Assembly (NCBI GenBank): GCA_038728085.1
Contig: JAVYUU010000002.1
Span: forward strand, 223,271 to 287,270
Length of the DNA stretch: 64,000 bases
Reading direction: 5' to 3'
Source of the DNA: Candidatus Bathyarchaeia archaeon
GTDB taxonomy: Archaea; Thermoproteota; Bathyarchaeia; Bathyarchaeales; Bathycorpusculaceae
Below the pieces are notes generated by a model that was not told the origin of the DNA, searched no databases, and worked only from the letters and a program-made list of their open reading frames with translations. This document shows, piece by piece, positions 14,270-22,139 of this stretch. The position numbers and the translations under genes were made by a program. Within the stretch, counting starts at the first letter, position 1, and every line of letters begins with the position of its first letter.

Positions 14270-15028
14270 ATGGCGAGGAAAGCCTTTAGCGTTGCCATGG
14301 CTGGGGTATGCGCCGCCCTATACGCCCTAATAGGCCGCTTAACAGATTTGGGCATAACCTTTGGGGGTGTTGCCTTCTGGCCTGCAGCCGTTATTCCAGC
14401 GGTTTTCGCCGTTCTCTTTGGGCCTTGGGTTGGCGGAACTGGCGCCGCCATAGGCATATTTATTCGAGACATGCTTTTCCATGGAGATGCCTTGCTAAGC
14501 CTTTCCGCCGGTGTGACGGCAAACTTTGCCGGAGGCTTTTTGATTGGCTATTTCGCCCGCAAAAGCCCGGACTGGAGGAAGATAGGCACAAGCATGTTTA
14601 TTGGCAGCCTCACTGTGGTGGCTGGCCTGCTGCTGCCAACGGTGCTTTTGCCAGCTCAGTCTGAAATCTTCACGGGTTGGCCCGCCTACGTAAGCCTCAT
14701 AGTTTTCACCGTGGCGGTTGTGGCAAGCATAATCATCATGACCGTTGTGGCTAAACGTTGGCCTGAATGGAGAAGCTACACTATAGGCTCCATAATTGGC
14801 CTAGGTGTCGCCAGCCTCATAATTGCCCTAGTGGTTTGGGGCTACAGCCAAGTCTTCTGGAGTCCGGAAGGCTACTTTAAGGCGCCTATACCGCCGGAAT
14901 TCATGCCCCTAATATTCGTCTGGACCTTCGCCACGGAGATCCCCTTCGTCCTACTCCTCGGACCGCCCATAATCAAGGCTTGCCGCAACGCCTTCCCATC
15001 TCTGACAAGCCCTAGGAAGAGCGAGTAA
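14270..15028 (+). CDS. ECF transporter S-component-like membrane protein
   Basis: A 252-aa protein with about seven hydrophobic segments. The first 110 residues look like an ECF-type S component: A-R-K-A-F-S-V-A-M-A-G-V-C-A-A-L-Y-A-L near the N-terminus and P-A-V-F-A-V-L-F-G-P-W-V-G-G in the middle. ATG at 14270 follows GGGAGAG by 8 nt and is preferred over TTG at 14264. The gene is 3 nt from pantoate kinase and in the same operon as PPAT, so its substrate could be a CoA precursor; the ligand is unknown. Confidence 0.7.
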   Translation: MARKAFSVAMAGVCAALYALIGRLTDLGITFGGVAFWPAAVIPAVFAVLFGPWVGGTGAAIGIFIRDMLFHGDALLSLSAGVTANFAGGFLIGYFARKSPDWRKIGTSMFIGSLTVVAGLLLPTVLLPAQSEIFTGWPAYVSLIVFTVAVVASIIIMTVVAKRWPEWRSYTIGSIIGLGVASLIIALVVWGYSQVFWSPEGYFKAPIPPEFMPLIFVWTFATEIPFVLLLGPPIIKACRNAFPSLTSPRKSE

Positions 15029-15031
15029 AAG

Positions 15032-15964
15032 TTGAAAACCGCCAGAGCCTACAGCCCAGCCGGCATCTCAAGCTTCTTCGAAATATGCGACACCATGCCA
15101 GATGGGACGCCCATCACAGACCTTGAAAGGGTGGGCGCCAGAGGCGGAGGCTTCGGAATCCAGAAGGGCGTAACAACGGAAGTTGCCGTTTCACCAGCCG
15201 AAAAGACAAGCATAAACATTTACATTAATGGGCGGCTTGCTCCGGAGGCGGAGACAACCCGAACAGTTGTGGAAACGCTTTTGGAGAGGGCTGGCGGAAA
15301 CCATCATGTAGAGGTTAAACATTGGGTTGATGTCCCCATAGGAGCTGGTTTCGGCACAAGCGCTGGTGGCGCCCTAACCGCCGCCCTTGCACTGTCAAAG
15401 GCTTTGGGGTTGAGGCTAACCCTAAACCAGCTTGGCAGAATAGCCCATGCGGCGGAGATCAAATGCAAGACTGGCTTGGGCACGGTGGCGCCGCTAACCA
15501 TAGGCGGAGGCTGCGTCATAACCGTTGAGCCCGGCGCACCCGGCACAGCCATAATCGACCGCATTCCAATACCGCCGGACTACGTGGTTGTTGTTGGAAC
15601 TTTTGGTCCAATTCTGACGAGGGATGTTTTATCCTCACCCGAAAAGCGTTTAGCCGTTAACAGGTGGGGGAGGCAAACCCTCGAAAAGATTCTAGCTGAG
15701 CCATCCCTCGAGAATTTTTTGGCGTGCTGCCGCGAGTTCGCCGAGAAAACGGGCTTCGCCACGGAGCGGGTTCGCAGGCTTTTCAGGGCTGCCGACGAGG
15801 CTGGGGCTGTGGGTGCGGCGCAGAACATGGTCGGCGAGGCTGTCCACGCCGTGGCAACATTGGAAAACGCCGAGAAGGTGGCTCAAGCTTTTAAGCGAAT
15901 CCTTCCAGAAGACATGGTTCTCGTGGCTAACGTGGAGCTTTATGGGGCGAGGCTGCTGGGATAA
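15032..15964 (+). CDS. Pantoate kinase
   Basis: A 310-aa GHMP kinase that phosphorylates pantoate to 4-phosphopantoate, the archaeal route to CoA that skips pantothenate kinase. The P-I-G-A-G-F-G-T-S-A-G-G-A-L loop (around residue 105) is the GHMP ATP-binding motif, and the N-terminal Y-S-P-A-G-I-S-S-F-F and G-A-R-G-G-G-F-G features match the archaeal family. It starts at TTG, is preceded by the S component and followed after 2 nt by PPAT, making a compact CoA operon. Phosphopantothenate synthetase is not seen in the window. Confidence 0.9.
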   Translation: MKTARAYSPAGISSFFEICDTMPDGTPITDLERVGARGGGFGIQKGVTTEVAVSPAEKTSINIYINGRLAPEAETTRTVVETLLERAGGNHHVEVKHWVDVPIGAGFGTSAGGALTAALALSKALGLRLTLNQLGRIAHAAEIKCKTGLGTVAPLTIGGGCVITVEPGAPGTAIIDRIPIPPDYVVVVGTFGPILTRDVLSSPEKRLAVNRWGRQTLEKILAEPSLENFLACCREFAEKTGFATERVRRLFRAADEAGAVGAAQNMVGEAVHAVATLENAEKVAQAFKRILPEDMVLVANVELYGARLLG

Positions 15965-15966
15965 AA

Positions 15967-16452
15967 TTGGCGGCTAAAAGGTTTAGGGTTGTGGCGGTTG
16001 GCGGAACCTTCGACGAACTCCACAAGGGGCATAAAGCCCTACTCCTAAAGGCTTTCGAGGTCGGCGAACAGGTTTTGATAGGCTTATGCACCGACGAGTT
16101 CGTAGCCAAAATGAACAAGCCCCACCCAGTAGCCCCATACAGCGAGAGACTGGCGGAACTGGAAAACTTCCTAAAAACTCACGGGCTACTGGAAAGAGCA
16201 AAAATAATACCGCTCAACGACGCTTACGGCGTAACCCTGCAGAGAGGCTGCCTGGAGGCGCTGGTTGTCAGCCGGGAAACCGAACCTACAGCCCACAAAA
16301 TAAACGTGGAGAGAGCAAAACTGGGACTTGAACCCCTCCACATAATTGTCATAGACATGGTTCCGGCGGAGAACCACGTGCCCATCTCCACAACAAGAAT
16401 CCGCCGGGGCGAAATAGACCGGGAAGGACGCCTAATAAAAAGGCCGACATAA
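15967..16452 (+). CDS. coaD: Phosphopantetheine adenylyltransferase (archaeal type)
   Basis: A 161-aa nucleotidyltransferase that adenylates 4'-phosphopantetheine to dephospho-CoA. The T/HxGH-type motif H-K-G-H (residues 19-22) follows V-G-G-T-F-D, and the C-terminal P-I-S-T-T-R-I-R-R-G-E-I is the archaeal PPAT version of the ISSTxIR signature. It starts with TTG 2 nt after the pantoate kinase stop. It is the last gene of the operon; a strong hairpin follows in the next intergenic region. Confidence 0.92.
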   Translation: MAAKRFRVVAVGGTFDELHKGHKALLLKAFEVGEQVLIGLCTDEFVAKMNKPHPVAPYSERLAELENFLKTHGLLERAKIIPLNDAYGVTLQRGCLEALVVSRETEPTAHKINVERAKLGLEPLHIIVIDMVPAENHVPISTTRIRRGEIDREGRLIKRPT

Positions 16453-16570
16453 AAATTATCATTTTCAAGCTCCAAAGTTTGACTATGAAAGGCGAAAAGG
16501 TAGATAGAGGGCTGGAGGAAATAGACTGAAAGCAGACGCCATTTTCAGACATCCGCCGAAACCCTAGAGG

Positions 16571-16613
16571 GGGTATCAATTTTGCAGTTCGCCGCCAACA
16601 ACAAAATTGACCC
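16571..16613. repeat. Strong hairpin between coaD and the DUF763 gene
   Basis: TCAATTTTG (16576-16584) pairs perfectly with CAAAATTGA (16602-16610), extended by GGG/CCC (16571-16573 with 16611-16613) after a 3-nt bulge; loop of 17 nt. It may end the CoA operon transcript or form the leader of the DUF763 gene. Apart from this, 16453-16674 has nothing recognisable. Confidence 0.5.
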
Positions 16614-16674
16614 GGCAAGGTAAAAATAAGGCGAAAATAATGGTATACTTAGGTTTGAAAGGGCGACAGGCTGG

Positions 16675-17808
16675 ATGCAGAGAACAGGCGTGGCAAAGCT
16701 TCCCCTTCACGATGGAAAAGCGCCTAGGTGGCTAGTTGTTCGAATGCGAAAGCTAGCCAAGGAAATCGTGACAATCATTATTGACGAGTATGGCACCGGC
16801 GAGTTTTTAAAACGCCTATCTGACCCATTCTGGTTTCAGGCTTTAGGCTGCGTTTTGGGCTATGACTGGCACTCCTCAGGCGTGACAACAGTAGTTACGG
16901 GCGTTTTGAAGCAGGTTGTTGTTCCAGAAGAGCATGGCGTGGCGGTCTGCGGTGGAAAAGGCAAGGTTTCGAGGCAGACACCCCTAGAAATCGGCGTGGC
17001 TGGCGAAAAGTTTGGCTTTTCAGATGAAAGGATTGCAAGCCTCCAGTATGCGAGTAGAATGAGCGCCAAAGTGGATAACACGGCTATTCAGGCGGGATAC
17101 CAGCTTTACCACCACGCCTTCTTCGTAGACGAGGATGGACGGTGGGTGGTCATCCAGCAGGGGATGTGCCCCCAAGACCGCACCGCAAGGCGCTATCACT
17201 GGCTCTCGGAAAACGTCAAGAACTTCGTGGTTGAACCCCACAACGCCATCGTGGGCGATGCAAGACGGCAAATAGCCCTCGACATGACGGCTAAGGAAAG
17301 CGAGGGATGCCGCAAGGCATCCGTGGACTTAGCCTGCGAACCGCCTAGAAAGCTCATGCGTCTAGTAATGTCCATTCGCCCAGCCTACCAGAAATCCCTT
17401 GAGGACTGGTTGCCGGCAACAGTCCAAGCCCATTGGACAGACTACATCTTAGACGTCTTGTCCATGCCAGCCAACATAAACTGGAAAGCCCTCCAAGAGG
17501 TTTATGAATTTCAACCTCGCAACTACGAGGAGCTTTTAGGCTTTAGGGGCGTAGGCGCCGCCACAGTGCGAGGCTTAGCCCTCATAGCCGAACTAATATA
17601 TGGCGAAAAACCCAGCTGGAAAGATCCGGTGAAATACTCTTTTGCCTACGGGGGAAAAGACGGTGTCCCCTATCCCGTAGATAGGAAAGCCATGGACGAG
17701 TCCATCCAAATTCTCAGAAGAGCTGTTGAAGAGGCAAAACTCGGCAGCAAGGAGAAGCTGGATGCATTAAATAGGCTTAGGGTCTTTGTCCCACCCACGC
17801 GGCAGTAG
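16675..17808 (+). CDS. DUF763 domain protein
   Basis: A 377-aa protein of the DUF763 family, found in many archaea and some bacteria. The N-terminus R-T-G-V-A-K-L-P-L-H-D-G-K-A-P, the H-H-A-F-F-V segment and the Q-Q-G-M region are typical. A helix-hairpin-helix-like segment (G-F-R-G-V-G-A-A-T-V-R-G-L) near residue 295 hints at DNA binding. No reaction is established; the family has been suspected of a nucleic-acid role. Single gene with its own promoter region. Confidence 0.85.
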   Translation: MQRTGVAKLPLHDGKAPRWLVVRMRKLAKEIVTIIIDEYGTGEFLKRLSDPFWFQALGCVLGYDWHSSGVTTVVTGVLKQVVVPEEHGVAVCGGKGKVSRQTPLEIGVAGEKFGFSDERIASLQYASRMSAKVDNTAIQAGYQLYHHAFFVDEDGRWVVIQQGMCPQDRTARRYHWLSENVKNFVVEPHNAIVGDARRQIALDMTAKESEGCRKASVDLACEPPRKLMRLVMSIRPAYQKSLEDWLPATVQAHWTDYILDVLSMPANINWKALQEVYEFQPRNYEELLGFRGVGAATVRGLALIAELIYGEKPSWKDPVKYSFAYGGKDGVPYPVDRKAMDESIQILRRAVEEAKLGSKEKLDALNRLRVFVPPTRQ

Positions 17809-17899
17809 CCCTCGGGCTTCGATGCGCTTGATGGTTGCACTAAAAGTGTCATTTAATGCTAAATCACATTCAACCTCATGTTCAGCTCACGGGCAACGT

Positions 17900-17919
17900 T
17901 CAGATAAGTTTATATCTGA
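17900..17919 (+). promoter_or_regulatory. Palindrome over the TATA region of the cation exchanger gene
   Basis: TCAGATA (17900-17906), AGTTTA, TATCTGA (17913-17919): perfect 7-nt inverted arms enclosing an A/T-rich core that looks like a TATA box, 38-57 nt upstream of the ATG at 17957. This placement would let a repressor cover the promoter. Confidence 0.4.
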
Positions 17920-17956
17920 CCTCCCGAGGTTTGTGGGGAAATGACTGCAGAAATGC

Positions 17957-18910
17957 ATGGGTTTACATATGATCCTAATGCTAAGCTTTGTCGCCTTCAT
18001 AGCAAGCTTGCTGCTCCTATACATTGGCTCAAAAAAGATAGTTCAAGCAGCCGCAAAGTTAGCGGCAAGTCTAAATCTCCATAAAGTTGTTGTTGGAACA
18101 GTTTTCGTGGCAACAGTAACCTCAGCACCAGAATTCTTAAGCTCAATAGCCGCCGCCTTTTATGGCTCCTCACAGATGGCTCTGGGCAACATAATAGGCT
18201 CAAACATATACAACATCCCCTTAATCATAGGAATATGCGGGCTCCTCGGCACCTTCAAAATCAAAAACTCCACCATAAACAAAGAATGCCTATTCATGAC
18301 TGGAATCGCAGCCCTCCTCATGATTTTAACAATCGCGACTGGCATGGTGACTCAGTGGATTGGGCTAATCTTCTTGGCGTTATACCCAGCCTTCATCTAC
18401 TACTCCCTTCGAAAAGGAAACGGCAACGGAAAACCAGAAAACCCGCAACCCAAAAAACTGGCGAAACCAGCTGCCGCCCTAGTCTTAGGCGGCGTAGCCC
18501 TGATTGCTGGAACCTTCCTCCTCGTCTACAGCGCCGTGTCCATGGCTGAAATATTCGGCTTAAGCCAGTTCTACGCCGGGCTCACCATAATGGCTTTGGG
18601 CTGCGTGGTGCCAGAAACAGCCGTTTCAGTGGCTGCAGCCATCCGCGGCGAACAGGAAATTTCCATTGGCAACGTGATAGGCGACAACATTATAACCATG
18701 ACTCTTGTGCTTGGAATAGTCGCCCTAATAAGGTCTTTCACGGTTTCCATAGAGGAAATTTTGACGACTGTTCCCTTCGTAATACTCGTAACCCTTGTTC
18801 TGTTTATAATGAATAAGCGAAGCCACAAAATAACGAAGCCATGGAGCATACTAATGTTGGCTATAGCCGCAGCAGCCTTTATCCTAGAAACATTAAATCA
18901 CTTAGCTTAA
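17957..18910 (+). CDS. Sodium/calcium exchanger family membrane protein
   Basis: A 317-aa polytopic protein of the CaCA cation/H+ or Na+/Ca2+ exchanger superfamily. Two inverted alpha-repeats are visible: V-T-S-A-P-E-F-L-S-S with G-N-I-I-G-S-N-I-Y-N in the first half and G-C-V-V-P-E-T-A-V-S with G-N-V-I-G-D-N-I in the second, each supplying an ion-binding acidic residue. About ten transmembrane segments, with a basic loop in the middle. The ATG at 17957 is followed by M at +5; either could be used. Likely exports Ca2+. Confidence 0.88.
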   Translation: MGLHMILMLSFVAFIASLLLLYIGSKKIVQAAAKLAASLNLHKVVVGTVFVATVTSAPEFLSSIAAAFYGSSQMALGNIIGSNIYNIPLIIGICGLLGTFKIKNSTINKECLFMTGIAALLMILTIATGMVTQWIGLIFLALYPAFIYYSLRKGNGNGKPENPQPKKLAKPAAALVLGGVALIAGTFLLVYSAVSMAEIFGLSQFYAGLTIMALGCVVPETAVSVAAAIRGEQEISIGNVIGDNIITMTLVLGIVALIRSFTVSIEEILTTVPFVILVTLVLFIMNKRSHKITKPWSILMLAIAAAAFILETLNHLA

Positions 18911-18943
18911 CCTCAAAGAAGACCCTCTTTTGACCTCTGTTCC

Positions 18944-19147
18944 TCACTCTTCAACAGTTATCGCTTGTGTTGGGCATGACGTCACACATGCCATGCACAT
19001 TATGCAGTCGCCTTCTCTAACGGGAACCGACTTCATAGTGTCAGAGTACTCTGGCAGCTTCTTAAGCTCAAAGACGTTTACTGGGCAAATTTCAACGCAT
19101 ATACCGTCGCCGTTGCACTTACTCCAATCAACCTTAACCTTAGGCAT
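18944..19147 (-). CDS. Dicluster ferredoxin with Asp at one cluster position
   Basis: A 67-aa ferredoxin. Cluster I motif is C11-x2-D14-x2-C17 with C58; cluster II is C48-x2-C51-x2-C54 with C21. The Asp at the second ligand position, instead of Cys, is also known from Pyrococcus ferredoxin and favours a 3Fe-4S/4Fe-4S-interconvertible cluster. It probably serves as electron carrier for 2-oxoacid oxidoreductases such as IorAB in this window. Single gene, convergent with the exchanger gene. Confidence 0.9.
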   Translation of the reverse strand: MPKVKVDWSKCNGDGICVEICPVNVFELKKLPEYSDTMKSVPVREGDCIMCMACVTSCPTQAITVEE

Positions 19148-19261
19148 AACATCAACCTATCGCAATAAAGTCTGACGGATTAAGCTTTTAATTCTTTTCA
19201 CCTCTGAAAGAAAGGCAAACGCTTTATCAACAATCCCCCTAATTAAAGGGCTGAAAAAGAA

Positions 19262-19711
19262 ATGCCCAGTAAAGACGAAGGAAAAAGCCAGGCGGAAGGC
19301 ACAAGCATCGAGGAGTTAAGCAGAAAACTGGACCTGATAATCAAGAGGCTGGAAGCCCTAGAAGCAATGCTTCTGAGCAGCCCCGAATATGCCGAGTTAG
19401 CATCCTATTTGCGGTTAAGCCGCTTCGGGGTAGGCTTGTATGGTGAGCCGCTGAAGCTGGCGGCAAGGCTGAAGACTGCTGAAAAACACTTGAGGAAAGA
19501 TTGGATACAAAAGGATGAAATTTCAAGGTGCATAGTTCAGGCCCTAGCCATAAACGAGAAACTAAACATTTCAGCGATAACGAGGCAGGTGCAGCGAATG
19601 CGAGGAAAAGCCTCAAGACGCATAATACGAGAAAGGCTAAAACGTCTAGAGAAGGAAGGCATAGTCAAAAAGGCGGAAGGCTACGGAAACGTTTACCAGC
19701 TGGCCGAGTGA
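19262..19711 (+). CDS. Coiled-coil plus winged-helix protein, unknown
   Basis: A 149-aa protein. Residues 15-45 ([19 protein letters not shown]) form a short coiled coil; residues 80-149 are a winged helix with [11 protein letters not shown] and [17 protein letters not shown]. It resembles archaeal DNA-binding regulators but no family is certain. The gene is followed by small charged-protein genes in the same direction. Confidence 0.6.
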   Translation: MPSKDEGKSQAEGTSIEELSRKLDLIIKRLEALEAMLLSSPEYAELASYLRLSRFGVGLYGEPLKLAARLKTAEKHLRKDWIQKDEISRCIVQALAINEKLNISAITRQVQRMRGKASRRIIRERLKRLEKEGIVKKAEGYGNVYQLAE

Positions 19712-19786
19712 TCACCTAACTGACCACTTTTCTCCACAATAAATAACAAGATTAGCCATGCCATTAGTTTCCATGGAGGTGGAAAA

Positions 19787-20014
19787 ATGAACCTAAACAA
19801 AATGGGTTCAAACTCGAGACATTTGGGCTCTTCTCTTAGCAAAAAGCTTGGCATAATCTTAAAAATTGGAAAACGCGAGGAACCACTAAAACAAGCCGTA
19901 TTTAAAGAACAACAGTTCACTGTTTTAAATGATAATTTGAGAAAGGCGCTCAACGAAGCTGAGGCAAGCAAGAGCCTAGCAATAGAGTATGCCACCAGAT
20001 TCCAAAACCGTTAA
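19787..20014 (+). CDS. Small basic protein, unknown
   Basis: A 75-aa basic protein starting at ATG 19787 with a good upstream GGAGGTGG. The C-terminal 25 residues are helical and Ala/Glu-rich. I do not recognise it. The ribosome binding site and its place before two similarly marked genes support translation. A cytoplasmic protein with no visible membrane segment. Confidence 0.5.
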   Translation: MNLNKMGSNSRHLGSSLSKKLGIILKIGKREEPLKQAVFKEQQFTVLNDNLRKALNEAEASKSLAIEYATRFQNR

Positions 20015-20049
20015 TTGCTACAAAAATAAATGAGAATGAAGGTGGAAAG

Positions 20050-20466
20050 ATGGCTGAAAAAGAAAGGGAATGCTGTAGCGAAAAAAGGAAGGAAAAAGAA
20101 GAAAAGGAGGATATCGAGGAGCTAAGAGAAGTTCTAAGCGTAGTCTCAAAGGAAGTGCCAGCCTTGATAAAGGGGATAATCGGCAGCATTTTCTCTGAAG
20201 AAGCCGGCAGAGACATGGGACGTGCAGCCGCCGCCTTTTACAAGGAGCTTAAAGAGGCGGGGTTACCTGAGGACGTGGCTGTAAGGATGACTGAAGGCTA
20301 CATATCCGCCTTCACAAGCCTAGGCGAAGTCCTAAAACAGGCTGTAGGTGGAAAAAAGGGAGTAGAAAGCAAGGAACTGGAAAAGGAAATTTCAAGGCGA
20401 ATTAAAGAGAAGTTGGTAGAGAAGGGCTTAGCGGAAAAAGAGGAAGGGGAAAACGAGGAAGACTAA
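20050..20466 (+). CDS. Charged helical protein, unknown
   Basis: A 138-aa protein with highly charged ends (many Glu/Lys, two adjacent Cys at the start) and a helical core (about 40-105) with I-K-G-I-I-G-S-I-F and M-T-E-G-Y-I-S-A-F. AAGGTGG lies 6 nt before the ATG. It is followed after 15 nt by an 80-aa membrane protein and the two share a K/E-rich tail style and the phrase E-L-K/L-E-A-G; a common function is likely. No family recognised. Confidence 0.55.
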   Translation: MAEKERECCSEKRKEKEEKEDIEELREVLSVVSKEVPALIKGIIGSIFSEEAGRDMGRAAAAFYKELKEAGLPEDVAVRMTEGYISAFTSLGEVLKQAVGGKKGVESKELEKEISRRIKEKLVEKGLAEKEEGENEED

Positions 20467-20481
20467 GATAGACAATAGGCT

Positions 20482-20724
20482 GTGCGGATGAAGCTTCGCA
20501 GCATAATCAGCATAATCCTCCAAGCGACACGCTTATTGTTAATATTGCTGGTTCTATGGCTGAGCTTCGATTGGAAAGTGCGAAAAGCTAGAAAAGCCTT
20601 TGAAAAAGAACTCTTAGAAGCGGGAATGGCTAAGAAGGACGCGAAAAAGCTGAGCGCATGGTTTTCAAAACTTGAAAAGGAAATCAAACAAGCTGTAAAG
20701 ACAACCATTTTCGCCCAGCGTTAA
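20482..20724 (+). CDS. Small membrane-anchored protein, unknown
   Basis: An 80-aa protein: hydrophobic helix at about 8-27, then a basic cytoplasmic helix containing F-E-K-E-L-L-E-A-G-M-A-K-K-D-A, very similar in style to the preceding charged protein's E-L-K-E-A-G-L-P-E-D-V-A segment. GTG at 20482 and ATG at 20488 are both possible starts. Likely works with its upstream neighbour at the membrane. Confidence 0.55.
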   Translation: MRMKLRSIISIILQATRLLLILLVLWLSFDWKVRKARKAFEKELLEAGMAKKDAKKLSAWFSKLEKEIKQAVKTTIFAQR

Positions 20725-20728
20725 AGCC

Positions 20729-21706
20729 TCAAAAGTCTAGGTATATCCGCGAACAACAGTAAGATGAAAAACTCAGTTTAAAGTCATGCTCCTCGGCGAA
20801 TCTTATAGCTTCTTCTGCTGGAAAAGCTATGGCGTCCACGCCTGCCTTAACTGCTAAAACATCTGTTTCTGCCCTGTGCCTACCCTTAGGACGCATGCAA
20901 CCAAGGGCTATGGGCGTTTCCGGAAACATGCTTCTTGCAACGGCTAGAACACGTGCTATATCAAGGGGCTTCGGTGGCTCCACATGGGCCATGGCCGTTC
21001 CACGAATTGGCATAAAAGCGATTATCACGAGGGCTGAAGGCTTATAACGTGAAATCATTTGTAGGGCGTTAAGTTCGCCCTTAAGCCTTCCATAGTGAAG
21101 CCCAACAATGATGTGAGGGACAAAGGGCAAGGCTGCTTGGCTTAGGGCCTTCAAGGCCTCGTCATAACTTTCAACTGTTAAATTGAGATTGTAAACCTCC
21201 TTGATGGTTTCATCATCCCCCAGAATGTCTATCAGAGCTGCGTCTACCCCCGCCTCTCTAAGCTTTAAGGCCTTCTCGAAGTCTATAATGCCAACGTGGG
21301 CGAAAATTGTCAATTCAAAATCATCTTTAACCCGCCGAATAGCATCCACAAACCTTTCTAGGGGTACAGAACCGTCTGGAAGGCAGCCGCCGCTGATTAG
21401 GCAGCCCACAGCCCCCTCGGCTTTAAGTCTCCCGCATAGACGGTAAAGCGCCTCAGGAGCTGTAGCTGGATACATAGTTTCCAAGACTTTGCCGCCGCAG
21501 TGTTTACACCTTAAAGCGCAGCCCTTGCCGGTTACGGAGATTGTCGGAAAATCTCTCGACGAAGAACAAAAGTAGGCTGTTCTGTAGTACATGAAGCTTG
21601 GAACGTAAAAGTGTATCTTTCTTGGTTCTGAATTCTTGAAGTTTGCATTTAAAAGGTATAGAAGTTCTTCATCTGACATTTGCCAAATTGTTTCAGGCTT
21701 CGCCAT
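20729..21706 (-). CDS. Radical SAM protein, LipS2-like (candidate lipoyl synthase subunit)
   Basis: A 325-aa radical SAM enzyme. The [4Fe-4S] motif is C63-x3-C67-x2-C70 (C-A-L-R-C-K-H-C), with I-S-G-G-C as the GGE-like site. A pair of Cys near the C-terminus (S-Y-C-C-S) could bind an auxiliary cluster. It lies convergently beside a BioB-like radical SAM protein at 22140, with a winged-helix gene between. Pairs like this, with a lipoate ligase (38311), make the archaeal two-protein lipoyl synthase system likely; I cannot assign which subunit with certainty. Confidence 0.6.
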   Translation of the reverse strand: MAKPETIWQMSDEELLYLLNANFKNSEPRKIHFYVPSFMYYRTAYFCSSSRDFPTISVTGKGCALRCKHCGGKVLETMYPATAPEALYRLCGRLKAEGAVGCLISGGCLPDGSVPLERFVDAIRRVKDDFELTIFAHVGIIDFEKALKLREAGVDAALIDILGDDETIKEVYNLNLTVESYDEALKALSQAALPFVPHIIVGLHYGRLKGELNALQMISRYKPSALVIIAFMPIRGTAMAHVEPPKPLDIARVLAVARSMFPETPIALGCMRPKGRHRAETDVLAVKAGVDAIAFPAEEAIRFAEEHDFKLSFSSYCCSRIYLDF

Positions 21707-21749
21707 CGTCCTCGCTAGTAAAGCCCTACGAGGTGGTTAATAAACCTCT

Positions 21750-22097
21750 TTAGGCTTCATCCTTTGTGTTCTCGTTTTCGCCATCTGTTATTACTGGAGT
21801 TGGCGCCGTCTCAACCCCTGCCGCCTTTATGGACTTTGCAATTTTGTCCAAATACCTCTGGAAGCTTAGGGTTCTGAAAACAGCCATACCCCTCTCTGTT
21901 ATGGCGTAAAGCCTCTTTTTTCCTCCAACCCTCTCCTGAACAAGCCCGTACCGCACAAGCGACTCTAAGTACTGCTGGAGCAGCGTACAGTCCATGCTTG
22001 TTCTGTAGGCTATGCTATCAACGGTTAGGGGTCTCTTCGCTAAGGCTGATAAAATCGCCTCATAGATTTCAAGCTTCGACCTTCGCAAGGCTCGCAC
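21750..22097 (-). CDS. Winged-helix DNA-binding protein
   Basis: A 115-aa winged helix of the archaeal PhiH/Sso-type: Y-E-A-I-L-S-A-L-A (helix 1), D-S-I-A-Y-R-T-S-M (helix 2), L-L-Q-Q-Y-L-E-S-L (recognition helix), then K-K-R-L-Y-A-I-T-E-R-G (wing). GTG start at 22097. It diverges from the radical SAM gene at 22140 with only 42 nt between, in which a shared A/T-rich core lies; it may regulate that gene and itself. Confidence 0.75.
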   Translation of the reverse strand: MRALRRSKLEIYEAILSALAKRPLTVDSIAYRTSMDCTLLQQYLESLVRYGLVQERVGGKKRLYAITERGMAVFRTLSFQRYLDKIAKSIKAAGVETAPTPVITDGENENTKDEA

Positions 22098-22139
22098 GCT
22101 CTGAAAAAGGCTTGTTGATGCAGATATAATAAAATACTT

